Shown here: positions 31,387-41,443 of the stretch, piece after piece | Position numbering within the stretch: the stretch's first letter is position 1 | How the letters are laid out: each line of letters starts with the position of its first letter | Notes under the pieces: model-generated | Told to the model about the DNA's origin: nothing | Seen by the model: the letters and a program-made list of their open reading frames with translations, nothing else | Databases searched by the model: none | Translations under genes and position numbers: made by a program | Assembly (NCBI GenBank): GCA_003427395.1 | Contig: BFEA01000035.1 | Span: forward strand, 922,098 to 968,073 | Source: Chara braunii | Lineage: Eukaryota; Streptophyta; Charophyceae; Charales; Characeae | DNA: 45,976 nt | Reading direction: 5' to 3'

Positions 31387-31903
31387 CCGAGGACGAAGTG
31401 GGCGAGAAGGAGATAGCCATAGCAATAGGGTAGTAGTGGCCATAGTCGCCATAGTTGTAGGTGTGTATGAGTGTGTGCGCAAGTGTACAGGGTGTTGCGT
31501 GTGGGGTATCCAAGGTGATCATGTGTGCGAACAGTAGTGTTGAGTGAGCCNTGTAGGTGTGTATGAGTGTGTGCGCAAGTGTACAGGGTGTTGCGTGTGG
31601 GGTATCCAAGGTGATCATGTGTGCGAACAGTAGTGTTGAGTGAGCCCTAGGACGAAGTGGGCGAGAAGGAGATAGCCATAGCGATAGGGTAGTAGTGGCC
31701 ATAGTCGCCATAGCTGTAGGTGTGTATGAGTGTGTGCGCAAGTGTACAGGGTGTTGCGTGTGGGGTATCCAAGGTGATCATGTGTGCGAACAGTAGTGTT
31801 GAGTGAGNGCTGTAGGTGTGTATGAGTGTGTGCGCAAGTGTACAGGGTGTTGCGTGTGGGGTATCCAAGGTGATCATGTGTGCGAACAGTAGTGTTGAGT
31901 GAG
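31387..31903. repeat. Tandem repeat inflated by two single-N joins
   Basis: A real unit of about 162 bp (GAGGACGAAGTGGGCGAGAA... plus TGTAGGTGTGTATGAGTGTG...) occurs twice. Inside each, 95 bp are duplicated around one N: 31456-31550 with 31552-31646, and 31713-31807 with 31809-31903. Collapsing both joins leaves two clean tandem units. Confidence 0.85.
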
Positions 31904-32316
31904 TGACGACATAGAGTTGTACAAGCGATGTGCCACCATAGCCAGTGGCAGTGAACTTTCATCTGAATTGAGTTCTTGGTACTATGTCTCTGAGTTCTGA
32001 GGGGCCGCCTGGCGCCAGTTTGCTGCGCAACCTGTTTGCATACGCGTGAAGTGTGAATAAATGCGAGTCTGATTGCATCCATCTATAGACCCAGTATAAC
32101 CCATATGCGTACTCATGCTATGTTTGGCTGGGTATATTGCTTGCACCTTTACTTTGACTTTACGTTTGACTTTCAAGACAAAACCAGACTAAGTAAAGGG
32201 ATGTATGTGCAATGTCAGTTTCAGTTTCATTATTTGACTGAAAGCAGACTGTGGGATTGCATGGGGGAAGGATGGGAAGAAGGTAGTATTGCTTGTTTGA
32301 TTGGGTCTATCAAAGG

Positions 32317-33046
32317 CTGGGCAAATCTCCAGAAGTTTGGGGAGGCCAAGTGCTATGTTTATTTTTAATTGCCCGGAGAACCGGACATGTTCCATAAGTT
32401 TGGGTGGTCTGGTTGCTCTGACTTGTGAGGGCCGACTGTGATTGACTTTTTTAGGGACCAAGCATATTCCATAAGTTTGGGTGGCTTGGTCGCCTTGTTT
32501 ACTTTGGGTTTCTTTCAGTTTCTTTTTGTTCTGAACGAGGAGGCATGAGCATGTTCCATAAGTCAGGGTGGCTTGACCTCTTCCTGCTTTGGTTTTAAAA
32601 GAAATGAACCAGGTTGAGGACCAAGACATGTTCCATAAGTTTGGGTGGTCTTGATCCAACGCCACGCACATGCTCGAACCAGAAGGCTATAACTTGACTA
32701 TACTTTATTACTATCCTACTTATGAACAGGCTAGTCAGACAGGGTTCCATACGTCTAGGTGGTCTGATTATAGCTTATCACCAACTGAAGAGAGTACTAA
32801 TTAAGAATAAACTTGTGGTACGAAGGGGCAGACTGGATCTTGAGCTAAAGATGATCGGTTCAGTTAAATGTTACCTCAAAAGACTTAAGTGAAGATAATT
32901 ATATAAAACTTGGATACTTAAACAGTTCTGGGCGACTAGGGTGGCCTAGTCATATGCCCAAAGATGAGAAAAGTTGATGTGCCCTGTGTTTGTGTATACT
33001 CAATGGCTGAGCTAAACATGTTCCATAAGTTTGGGTGGTCTAGCTT
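32317..33046 (+). ncRNA. Array of conserved-loop hairpins (unknown structured RNA)
   Basis: Eight stem-loops start at 32317, 32379, 32456, 32540, 32613, 32729, 32929 and 33009. Six share a 20-21-nt loop, ATGTTCCATAAGTTTGGGTG, identical at 32387, 32628 and 33018 and with one to several changes at 32464, 32551 and 32741. The arms differ in sequence but pair: AACCGGAC/GTCTGGTT, GACCAAGC/GCTTGGTC, GGACCAAGAC/GTCTTGATCC, TAGTCAGAC/GTCTGATTA, AGCTAAAC/GTCTAGCT. CCA and TGG inside the loop can form an apical mini-stem. The first copy is diverged, and the copy at 32929 keeps only the 3' loop half (GACTAGG-GTGG-CCTAGTC). Copies are spaced about 60-85 nt, wider in the middle. No family I know matches. 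The array lies between the putative LTR and gag, so a retrotransposon leader is the likeliest setting. Confidence 0.6.
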
Positions 33047-33073
33047 TATGCCCTATGTAAGTTGGGCATAAAG
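33044..33073 (+). repeat. Perfect 10-bp-stem hairpin at the end of the array
   Basis: CTTTATGCCC and GGGCATAAAG are exact complements around TATGTAAGTT. It overlaps the last bases of the 33009 hairpin's arm, so the two could be alternative folds. Confidence 0.75.
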
Positions 33074-33335
33074 GGATAAATCATTGAGAGACTATGAACT
33101 ATTGTTTGATAATTGACTTTGGGATGGTGAGAGTACTTACCTTTGTGGTTTGGCCTGCATATGACTAACCGAGGCTACTACTTAGTCTGAGTTTCGGTTT
33201 GATAGGTAGTTGCTTTAGATACTCGTCACGCGCTAGAGTGATAGGAGGTAGTTTCAATTCTTGCATTTTATGAGCTAAGTTTTTTTACTTAGATCAATTT
33301 TTGCATTTGTGAGATCTTTTATTATACTTGGTCTT

Positions 33336-33910
33336 GTATAAATCTTGGTAGGCCACTTTCTCTACGGGAAGCGCTGCCAAAATTTCTACAAAACCAAGGA
33401 GTTAGTCAGATTTTGTCTTTTTTAGGGTCCAGTAGAGAAAGTGGAAAGCCTCCTTTGGTAGGAGACTTTTTGGTTTAGTAAAAATCTGGAAAGCCTCCTT
33501 TTCTGAAGGGAGTGCTGCCCAAATTTTTGCTAATTCAGGGAGTTAGCGCTGTCGAAATTTCTACAAATCTAAGGGGTCAGTTAAACTTTAACTTGAAGTC
33601 GAATTCAGGTCTAACTTTTGAGTTCCTATCTGACTTAGTATAAATTTAGGAAGTCTACCTTTCTAAAGGAGATGCTGCCCAAATTTTTACTAATTCAGGG
33701 AGTTAAACAAAATTTGACTTTCCAGAATTAGAATTATTTTATTTTCATATTTGAGTTAGTATAAATTCTACGTAGACACTTTTCCTACGGGAAGCGTTGC
33801 CGAAATTTTCCTAGTTTAGAGGAGTTAAATTATATTTTGACAGGTGGCAATTCTGACAATCCACTCGGTATAGAGGAGATTCTGCCAAAGGTCTACCTTT
33901 TCATTAAGCA
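33336..33910 (+). repeat. Second motif array before gag (four copies plus fragments)
   Basis: The copies begin with GTATAAAT at about 33336, 33638 and 33759, and AGTAAAAATC at 33478. Each runs through a TCTACGGGAAGCGCTGCC-like core, then AAATTTTTACTAATTCAGG, and ends GGAGTTA. Partial cores lie at 33545-33586 and about 33880. Outer words again pair while differing: CTTGGT/ACCAAG, CTGGA/TTCAG (one G-U), TCTA/TAGA. The third copy pairs less clearly. The motif differs from the array at 32.3-33.05 kb. Confidence 0.5.
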
Positions 33911-34554
33911 TTGACTTACGGATAGACTTAGGGTTAGTTAGGTAGAATGATTCTTAGTGAAAATCATGATATAGAGCTTACTCTCGATTTGGACTCGTAG
34001 ATTTAGCTTGGGGATTGACCTGTCTTGTGCTACAGGTCCTCTTGAACGTTTGATTCGAAATCAGGACTAGATTCAGCTTGATCCTACAAGGATCACCTTC
34101 TGTTATCACAAATAACACGTCGGTTGTCCATTCGTCAGTCTACGACTCAACCCCAATTCATCCTCAATACTCAACCTAAAAGGTTTTAGCCCTGGTGATT
34201 TTGTTGTTTTATTATGGTTTTCTACCGGACTTTTATTGAATGGCCATTTAACATACGTACTGAGTATTTAATTATGGAAGGTTGGACAAAGGTTGGGGCT
34301 TGCATGGTTAAAGCGAGGGGTATGAGTATAGAGATTGGTTGAAGTTGACTCCGTGTAGTGCGTGGACTTTAGGTGGACTCTTTGATGAGATTGCAGGTAT
34401 ATTCTGTGGTTCGGACTGCGATCACACACATATATATGGCTATGAGGAATCCCCATTGTGATTGTAAAAAGTGATCGTCACATACTTATTCCCTTTTACA
34501 TATATATATGTATGAACCTATATTGGGTGTTCAGGTGGCCTGAGGGGCCTAGGA
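33911..34554 (+). other. AT-rich leader before gag, no gene seen
   Basis: No recognised motif apart from TATATATATG-type words near 34500. Probably untranslated leader of the Gypsy element. Confidence 0.3.
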
Positions 34555-34708
34555 ATGCCGTTAACAGGAGGGTTCTCAACAGGTCCTAACGTACAGGTTC
34601 CTGTACAGACAATGTTCTCCCCAACCTCTGTCTCAGGTTGCCGTAAGCGGGCAGTCGGCTGTCTCGCAGCCTGCACAGCCGCAGGGTACACAACCCTAGC
34701 AGTAGCTA

Positions 34709-35488
34709 GTGCAGCAGCCTGCACCACAGCGTCCACAACCCGAGATGGTGCAGGTACCGGGACAAAGTCAGTGGGTACCAAAGACGACCATCGCCGCTCC
34801 TAAACGCTTTACAGGGGATAAGAGGGGCGAAGACCTCGACACTTGGTTGAGGGCAGTGCCGGTCTACGTCAAGTGCAAACTTACCTTGCCGCACGAGGAA
34901 GTGCTTGTGGCTGCCTCCTATCTAGAGGGGAGTGCAACACGATGGTTGAGTGGTTTAGTGCAGCTCCAGGGATACGGTCATGACTTTCGCGCTTGGGCAG
35001 TCACCCAGAAATTGGATGACTTCCTCAAGTTGGTGGAAGACAGGTGGCATGATCCGCAGGAGGCCCAAAAGGCTACTAACGCGATCCTGACACTGCACAG
35101 GAGGTAGTTTAAGTCAGCGAGAGAGGCCACTGACATTGTAGAGTGTCTGATCTGTGTCCCTGGTGTTCGCTAGGACCCCCGGGTTTTACTCACCTCCTAC
35201 CTGAGATGCTTCCCTATGCCTCTCAGGAACCAGTTAGCAGGTGAGGCCAACATCAACATGCACAACTTCCCGTCATTTAGTCAGAAGGCCCTATACCTGG
35301 AAGCAAAGAAAAGGCATGGTCAGACACCCACGACGGATGGTAGGAAAAAGACACTGCCTCCCAACTGGAAACCGAAGGGACACATTATGTTCGTCAACAA
35401 CAATGGTTCTACCATCGAGTTGGACGACGAGTTCGAGGTGGGAGCAGGTTCAAAGGTGGGCAACGTAGAAGCTTCAGGGGTGGAGTAG
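34709..35488 (+). pseudogene. Gypsy gag (capsid) pseudogene
   Basis: The frame reads KRFTGDKRGEDLDTWLRAVP, then YLEGSATRWLSGLVQLQGYG, then WAVTQKLDDFLKLVEDRWHD, the usual retrotransposon gag core (PF03732-like: F-G-x-LDxWL, A--YLEG-A--W). Two in-frame TAG stops (35105-35107 and 35171-35173) interrupt it, and it resumes as MPLRNQLAGEANINMHNFPS to 35488. Start at 34709 is the first ATG of the open frame; the true start may be further left. Confidence 0.8.
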
Positions 35489-35557
35489 TCGCTGTCGTAG
35501 CCCACAAAGGTAAGGCGACCGGTAGACGCCCTGGAGGTTCCCGGTCTAGGAGTCAAG

Positions 35558-35803
35558 TTGACCCCAATGCTCCTCCGTGGGAGAAAGCGGGTCTTAGTGA
35601 GGACATGTGGAGAGACCGGTTACACCCGGCAAGCTTGCATTCGTTATGGCCAATATGGCCATAACCAATTCAAGTGCTATAACAAAAAGGTGACCGAGAA
35701 GATGCCGCCTATGATGGGGCAAGCGTTGGGATCCTCCGCTCCCGTTGGAAGCAATGTGGCCAGCAGTTCTGGCACTGCTCCGGGAAACGCGTTGGGCCAG
35801 TAG
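35558..35803 (+). pseudogene. Gypsy zinc-knuckle segment of gag, degenerate
   Basis: CGETGYTRQACIRYGQYGHN, then QFKC. Two CCHC knuckles can be traced, but the first has Tyr where His is expected and the second has Tyr in place of its second Cys. Both changes would weaken zinc binding. It is frameshifted relative to the capsid frame. Confidence 0.7.
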
Positions 35804-35805
35804 GA

Positions 35806-36339
35806 ATGGTAGTTGTTCTTACTAGTGTCGAGATGCTGGACACACCCTCACCATCTCAAGAGATGGCCCAAGCTACAGACTTCATCGTCGTCCCACAAAC
35901 ACATTCTGACCCATCGAGCCTCTGTTCGATGAATGTGCTTGAATACTTAGAGGAGTTGGAGGAGGAGTGGTCTAGATCAGACCCACTAGCTTCTTGGACG
36001 ACATTGGTCAAAGCCTCTAAGGGAGAGATGTTCGTCGGCGAGGTAGTCATAGGCGGCCTCAAAGTCGGGGCCTATTATGACACTTGCTCGACTAGGAACT
36101 CCATCAGTCGCGAGTGCGTTGAGAGGCTGCGCTTACAGGGGCGAGTGCAGCGCCTGAGTCGACCTGTAGAGTCGACCTGTGCCAACAAACAAGGCATGGT
36201 AGTCAACGACTACCTCCAGGATGTTGAGTGTCGTTTCCCGTACGCGGGAGGGGAATTGAGACATCGCATCTCCTTCCTAGTGAGCGATGATCTCCCCATG
36301 GATATCTTGTTAGGTATGTACTACCTCTCCGTAGCATAG
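35806..36339 (+). pseudogene. Gypsy aspartic protease segment, catalytic motif altered
   Basis: GLKVGAYYDTCSTRNSISRE contains the position of the DTG/DSG catalytic triad, here DTC. Downstream, RISFLVSDDLPMDILLGMYY matches the conserved ILG helix region (family: DVILGMDW). Gly to Cys at the active-site loop should inactivate the enzyme. The frame ends at a TAG after LSVA. Confidence 0.75.
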
Positions 36340-36556
36340 CCCCAATTTGACTGGGACTGAAAAGTGGTTAAACACACTTTGCCACGTGGCGCCAAATTAC
36401 GTAAGTTTAAAGCTAGTAGTCTGATCGAGTCCCACAGATGCATGTGTGCGGCCGCGTTCTATAACTATTATAAGCAAAATCAAGAGGAGGGTATGTATCT
36501 AGTTTATGTCTCTGCAGCAGGCGAGCCGGTCAAAATGTCGCCGGAGATAAGAGGGA

Positions 36557-37630
36557 GTAGTTGCCAAGTACCCTGATCTATTTGAAGAGCCTACAGGGGT
36601 TGTTGAGAGGGAGGTCGTCCACGAGATAGAGATTATCCCAGGGTCTAGCATCCCGAAGGGTAGGATCTATCGGATGTGTCCAGGCGAGCTTGATGAGCTT
36701 CACCGACAACTCAAGGAACTCGTAGAGAAGGGTTGGATCCGCCCGAGTGTTTCTCCTTATGGATCTCCAATCCTATTCGTATCGAAGAAGGAAGGAACAC
36801 TGAGGATGTGCATTGACTATAGGGGCCTCAATGCCATCACTGTCAAGAACAGAGAGCCCCTACCGTGCATCGACGACTCGCTAGATAGAGTGCAAGGCTG
36901 CCAGTACTTCAGTGAGATAGATCTCAAGTCCGGGTACCATCAGATTGCAATCCGGCCCGAGGATCAACGCAAAACCGCATTTCAGGCCAGGTACGGTCTG
37001 TTCGAGTTTGTGGTGATGCCTTTCGGCCTTTGCAATGCTCCTGGCACCTTTCAGCACGCTATGAATCGGATATTTCATGACTACTTGGATAAGTTTGTCA
37101 TCGTATACCTCGATGACATACTTATTTTTAGTAGGACTGTCGAGGAGCATGTAGCGCACTTAGACAAAGTCCTCAGTCTCCTTCGGCAGCACAAGTTCAA
37201 GATAAACGGGGAGAACTGTGAGTTTGGCCGCACCCGTATCTTGTACTTGGGTCATGAGATTTCCGCGAAGGGTTTGAAGCCCGATGACGTGAAGGTGGCC
37301 AACATTCGTGACTGGCCGCGTCCTCAGTCTGTGACTGAGATGAGGTCCTTAGGGATGACAGGCTACTACCGCAATTTTATTCAAAATTACAGCGTAGTGG
37401 ACGCCCCTTTGACGAACCTGACTCGCCTTGAGACGTCGTGGGAGTGGACAGACAGGTGTGAGGCAGCTTTCAGACATCTGAAGTATGCGTTGACACACCA
37501 TGAGGTCTTGAAACTTCCTGATCCTGGCAAACCTTTTGCAGTAACTACGGATGCCAGCCAATATGGCATAGGCGCCGTACTTGCACAGCAGGAGGGGAAG
37601 AAGTACATGTCCAAAAAGATGCCCTCTCAA
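36557..37630 (+). pseudogene. Gypsy reverse transcriptase and start of RNase H
   Basis: From about 36557 the lead-in reads VVAKYPDLFEEPTGVVEREV; the main open frame runs from ATG 36674. Landmarks are GWIRPSVSPYGSPILFVSKK, RMCIDYRGLNAITVKN, FSEIDLKSGYHQIAIRPEDQ, FVVMPFGLCNAPGTFQHAMN and VIVYLDDILIFSRT. YLDD (37106-37117) is the RT catalytic motif and is intact. RNase H begins FAVTTDASQYGIGAVLAQQE near 37535. The frame breaks at about 37620-37640, and a few residues before YMSKKMP also seem missing. The tether region SLGMTGYYRNFIQNYS is typical of the family. Confidence 0.9.
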
Positions 37631-38031
37631 AAGTTGCTAAGTCCACCTATGAGAAGGAACTCTATGCGATCTACAAGGCGCTCACCCATTGGAGGCACTA
37701 TCTCCTTGGGAGGTTCTTCTACGTCAACACTGATCACCAGACCCTGAAGTGGATGAGAACCCAGCCTGTGCTCTTCGACGCTCTGAAGCGTTGGATTGAA
37801 GTCATAGAACAGTATGACTTTGAGCCCCAGTACATAAAGGGCGAGTACAACAAGGTTGCTGATGAGCTGTCGCGTAGACCAGATTTCTCTGGTGCGCTGA
37901 TCACTGAGTTTGGGCTTGCGGACGATGTTACTCGCTCTATGGTGGAAGCCTATCGCGAGGACCGGTTTATGTCTGAGATCATACGGAGGCTCGAGGCGAA
38001 GGACAAGGTGACTTCTGCCGAGTTTGAGTAG
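37630..38031 (+). pseudogene. Gypsy RNase H C-terminal part (frameshifted)
   Basis: In the next frame: AKSTYEKELYAIYKALTHWR, HYLLGRFFYVNTDHQTLKWM, then YIKGEYNKVADELSRRPDF. KELYAI, TDHQTLKW and N-VADELSRRPD are hallmark RNase H and connection motifs. It is open to an in-frame TAG at 38029. Confidence 0.88.
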
Positions 38032-38300
38032 GTCAACGGACTGCTGTTCCTTGAGAAGGCAGGGAATAAACGTCTGTGTGTGTCAAATGGGGAGTCTCTG
38101 CGTAGTTTATTTTTAGGCGAGTGTCATGATGCCACCGGACATTTTGGCTTCAAGAAGACTGCAGCCAATCTGCTGCAGCGGTTCTGGTGGCCCACGATGA
38201 TGAGAGATGCCAAGCTGTATGTGGAGACTTGTCAGGTCTCTCAGAGAGAAGCCCCGTACGCAGGCCCTTGGGCTCCTCCAGATAGGATATCAACATTGGT
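38032..38300 (+). pseudogene. Gypsy integrase zinc domain (H2C2), truncated
   Basis: ECHDATGHFGFKKTAANLLQ, then RFWWPTMMRDAKLYVETCQV. The histidine pair and first cysteine of the integrase HHCC domain are present, but the second cysteine is serine (CQVS instead of CQVC). Same frame as the preceding RNase H part, past the TAG. The DDE core that should follow is absent; sequence turns non-homologous near 38.29 kb. Confidence 0.82.
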
Positions 38301-38803
38301 TCTTCGTTGATGATGATGAGACTATTCCATCATTGTCAATTATGAGCTTTTGGTGTGCTCTTAGTTGGTGAAACTCGTGATGCAATTCTGCTTTTGGTTC
38401 GAGGTCACGACTATCTGGTCTCATGTGTATGATGTTGTTTGATTGCTGAAGTTCGTTTTTTCTCATCTTCCTTGCACCAGCATTACCTCCTACGAAATGT
38501 TGCCGCCATCAACTGGGAAACAGAAAGGGCATTAACATCGACAAATTTGTGAGTGCTTGTGTGTCCGTGTGTGTTGTAGGTTTCACCACAACAGCACCTG
38601 TTTCACCCAGACGAGTAGATCCAAAATTGATGCAGCTTTACCTCTATTGCAAACAATGAAGCACACTTGAGATGAGGCATTCCAGCAATCAAACAGTTTT
38701 GTTATGAACCTGGTTGTTTGTTGTCACATGACCAACACTCGCTCACATAGACTTCCAGGTATGCCCATACATACACAGAAGGAAGGGGAAAGGATGGGAG
38801 AAT
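38301..38803. other. Intron, no gene seen
   Basis: No LTR end, polypurine tract or coding segment was identified immediately after the truncated integrase. Confidence 0.3.
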
Positions 38804-38826
38804 CACACCACACACACACACACACA

Positions 38827-38911
<85 letters not shown>
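38804..38911. repeat. Compound microsatellite (CA)n(GA)n
   Basis: CA repeats at 38804-38828 then about 41 GA repeats to 38911. Confidence 0.97.
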
Positions 38912-38915
<4 letters not shown>

Positions 38916-39109
38916 AGACTTGACCATGCGATATGACAGAGAACACTGAAAGTGCACTTCGCTCCACAGAATCCTCACAACCAGTCACAAAGGAAAGCCG
39001 AGTAGATCACATCCAGGAAACAATGAAACAATGGTAGTACACACACACTATCCACACTGTTTATTAAACTCAGAGTCTCAAAATGTCAGAATAACCCCAG
39101 TACCATGGT

Positions 39110-39133
39110 GCGCTGCTCAGAAATGAGCAGCGC
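39110..39133. repeat. 10-bp hairpin with GAAA tetraloop
   Basis: GCGCTGCTCA / TGAGCAGCGC are exact complements around GAAA, a GNRA-type stable RNA loop. No family assignment is possible. Confidence 0.7.
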
Positions 39134-40548
39134 TTCACTCCCCAACCTCGAGTAACCGCTATTACTACCCCCGAGTCCCTGAAACATCAAGCGCCACCCA
39201 GATACAGCCTCCAGAGGGAAGCGTCTCTGAGGCCAAGCGCCACTCAGAGGATGAAGAAGAAGACCAGCGCCACAGTGCCTGATGATGATGAAGTGCTAGA
39301 TGACTTCCCGGGTGGAAGTCTGCAGCAGCGCCACCACTCCTGACAAAGATGATCTCTGAGGAAGACAAGCTGCAGCTATGGCTGCAGCGGCACACACTCT
39401 GACACCCTACTGATTCAGCAGGGCCCCAGCTTCTCTCACCTTCAGCAGAGTTCAAGTAGCCCAGACCTCTGGACAGCCCTTCGTGCTGTCAGAGTACAGT
39501 GCCGGTCCCAGCTCTGGCCGACACTCCGCAGGTCTGGCTATGTCCACCTCCTCCAATGCTGAAGCTATCTACACGTCCAGTTCACGCGTTGCACAGCAGC
39601 AACGTACACGGTACCAACTGCCAAAAGCCCCGAACCAATGTCCTCATCCTATCTATAACCTACACTAGCCTAGACACGACCTAGACCGGACTGACTGGAC
39701 CAACCGGTACCGTTTCAGTTTCGGCCCCTAGGGCCTCTCCCTACCCGGCTATAGGCTATAGGACCGTCTATCAGCTTAGGCCCGTAGGGCCTGTCTGTCC
39801 TAGGGGTATCCCGGGCCTGCTATTCGCAGTTAGGGTAGCTGTATGTAATTTTAGTTAGTACGGGCCTGTGTTTTCCCGATTTTGCAGATATGTCCCTCAA
39901 GAATTTTCCCTACAGGTAGGTCTCTCGGTTAGCCCTCAGCCAAACAAAATTACAAATTTATCCTACTTATAGTAAAGCCTCGACAAGAGAGGCTACAGGC
40001 AATAGATCCGTTATATCCCTTTCTTGACTTTCTTTCCTTTGCCTTTCTTTGGGGTACCCCTTCTGTTTTCTCTTGCAGCTCCCTTTTTACGGTGCCTCTC
40101 ACGTACAAGGCTGGTCACGTTGATTGTGGTTGAGCACCAGCTGCCCACATCCCCGTGTGCCTTAACGGCAGAGTAAGGGGGGGAGGTATGCTCCTGTTCA
40201 TTTTTCTTCAGATCGTCAGCTTATATTGTGTCTGCTCTCTTGATGATGCTCATTCGTATGCATTTATGAGAGAGAGAGACCAACAAACAGAGAGAGAAGA
40301 GTGAGAGAGCGCTTGCAAGCGTGAAGAGAGAGAGACACAGACAGAGAGAGGATCGAATGTGCCACCTCCTTAAGTGAGATAAAAGAAACACAGACTTACG
40401 TTACACACATGCGCACATCACGAAAGAAAGCAGGTTGCTGAGAAAGACAGCAACCAAATGAATAGAACAACTGATCACACATTTGGCACCTCTATTCAGC
40501 AGAAACATCCTTTACATCCGCACTTCTCTGCTCTAAGGCACTGCTTAC
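39134..40548. other. Intron; repeat-like DNA, no gene supported
   Basis: At 39.18-39.42 kb AGCGCCAC-type words recur (39189, 39237, 39266, 39325) in a purine-rich stretch. 39.68-39.95 kb is rich in TAGGGCCT/GGGCCTG words. GA-rich runs occur at 40265-40350. No homologous protein is recognised. Confidence 0.3.
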
Positions 40549-40815
40549 ATTTACTGCTCTTCTATGATTCGCGACGACTTGCTGCTGTTGCTCTTGCTGC
40601 TGCCGTAGCTCCTCAATTTGCTTCTCCTTCTCCAAAAGGAGAGGAAGTTGCCCTCCTTCCAGCTCTCTTCTTTGTTGCTCTGCCTCAATCTTTACCCTTT
40701 GCAATGCCTCCATGGCATCTCTTGCAGTCCTTTCAGACCGTTCCCTCTCCAGCTCAGCACGAATAAGGTCCTCAGTTAATCTACGTCTATCTTCCTCATA
40801 ACCATTCTTGCTTTC
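40549..40815 (-). CDS. Kinesin-14 stalk exon: coiled coil
   Basis: This 267-nt (89-codon) exon begins ESKNGYEEDRRRLTEDLIRA and continues through ARDAMEALQRVKIEAEQQRR and LLEKEKQIEELRQQQEQQQQ. Heptad-spaced Leu/Ile/Ala with many Glu, Arg and Gln is a classic dimerising coiled coil, expected before the kinesin-14 neck. The acceptor is CATGCAG|GAAAGC, in phase with the preceding exon. The best donor is AAT|GTAAGC (40548); an alternative GCA|GTAAAT lies six bases earlier. Both leave phase 0. A CAG/CTG-rich run encodes the glutamines. Confidence 0.82.
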
Positions 40816-40996
40816 CTGCATGCAGCACGAGATCACGACCAAAAAGAAAACATATGGATGCATGACTCCTGATCCGTGTAAAGCAACATCATGTGTAAAT
40901 TCGTCACCCAGTGTGCTCGACACAACATAAGAGTTCAACCAAGCCAAATCCACAGCCTTTTTAATCACTGCTGATCACAAGTTGCGTTCTACCGTT

Positions 40997-41090
40997 TTCA
41001 CCCGAATAGAACGCCTGGTCATTATAACTGCATCTCGACTGAAAGTTGCACGAAATACAGCTGTAATGACCGGGCATTCTATTCAGGTCA
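40997..41090. mobile_element. MITE-like element, copy 3 (about 94 bp)
   Basis: TTCACCCGAATAGAACGCCT and the reverse complement of the right end (TGACCTGAATAGAATGCCCG) are close inverted repeats, both continuing into GGTCATTA. The interior ACTGCATCTCGACTGAAAGT aligns with copies at 1316 and 4896. It sits in the intron between two stalk exons of the kinesin. Confidence 0.75.
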
Positions 41091-41344
41091 AGACCGTAGC
41101 AATAGATTTCCTGCAGCAAACTGCAGAGGTACTTTCACAACCAGTTCCTTCTCCCTTTGCCGTGGAACAAACCCAGAATAATATAAATTGGAAGCCTTAT
41201 TCACAGGTCTACAGAGAATGGCACACACTCCACTCAAATGCATAAAACTAATAAAACAGATGCCGCTTGAAGCTAATTCAAAAATTTTATGCCACATCAG
41301 TTCATGTTGAGGAATGCCAGTTATCTGAGGACGAAAACGCTTAC

Positions 41345-41443
41345 CTTGGACTCTTCCGTGGCCCCAAGAGCAAGAGCTTCCAGAATCCGGTTCTCTGCCG
41401 CATGCTCATCTTCTCGTTTCATCATGGTCATAATCTCCCTCAT
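41345..41443 (-). CDS. Kinesin-14 stalk exon before the coiled coil
   Basis: Thirty-three codons: MREIMTMMKREDEHAAENRI, then LEALALGATEESK. The acceptor is GGGCAG|ATGAGG and the donor AAG|GTAAGC; phase 0 at both ends. A pattern of the type RE-x-RILEALA-G is found between the CH domain and coiled coil of plant KCH kinesins, which is why I place it in this gene. The initial ATG is inside the protein and not the start codon. Confidence 0.75.

Larger units (their letters stand above)
34555..38300 (+). mobile_element. Ty3/Gypsy LTR retrotransposon, internal region, broken
   Basis: The order gag, zinc knuckle, protease, reverse transcriptase, RNase H, integrase zinc domain is that of Ty3/Gypsy (Metaviridae-type) elements. 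The integrase catalytic core and 3' LTR are absent; similarity stops near 38.3 kb. Stops, frameshifts and lost catalytic residues show an inactive copy. It lies antisense in the largest kinesin intron and accounts for part of that intron's 18.5 kb. Confidence 0.88.

Noticed and set aside
31456-31903. Four-copy tandem array or CRISPR-like repeat
   Set aside because: The extra copies are 95-bp unmerged contig overlaps around single Ns. There are no unique spacers and the context is eukaryotic.
32317-33046. Known ribozyme (hammerhead, twister) or riboswitch
   Set aside because: The conserved loop has none of the core words of those families (for example CTGATGA and GAAA for hammerhead).
40265-40350. 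GA-rich run as a GAGA-type promoter element
   Set aside because: Such runs are everywhere in this window, and the site lies inside the intron between the coiled-coil and neck exons.
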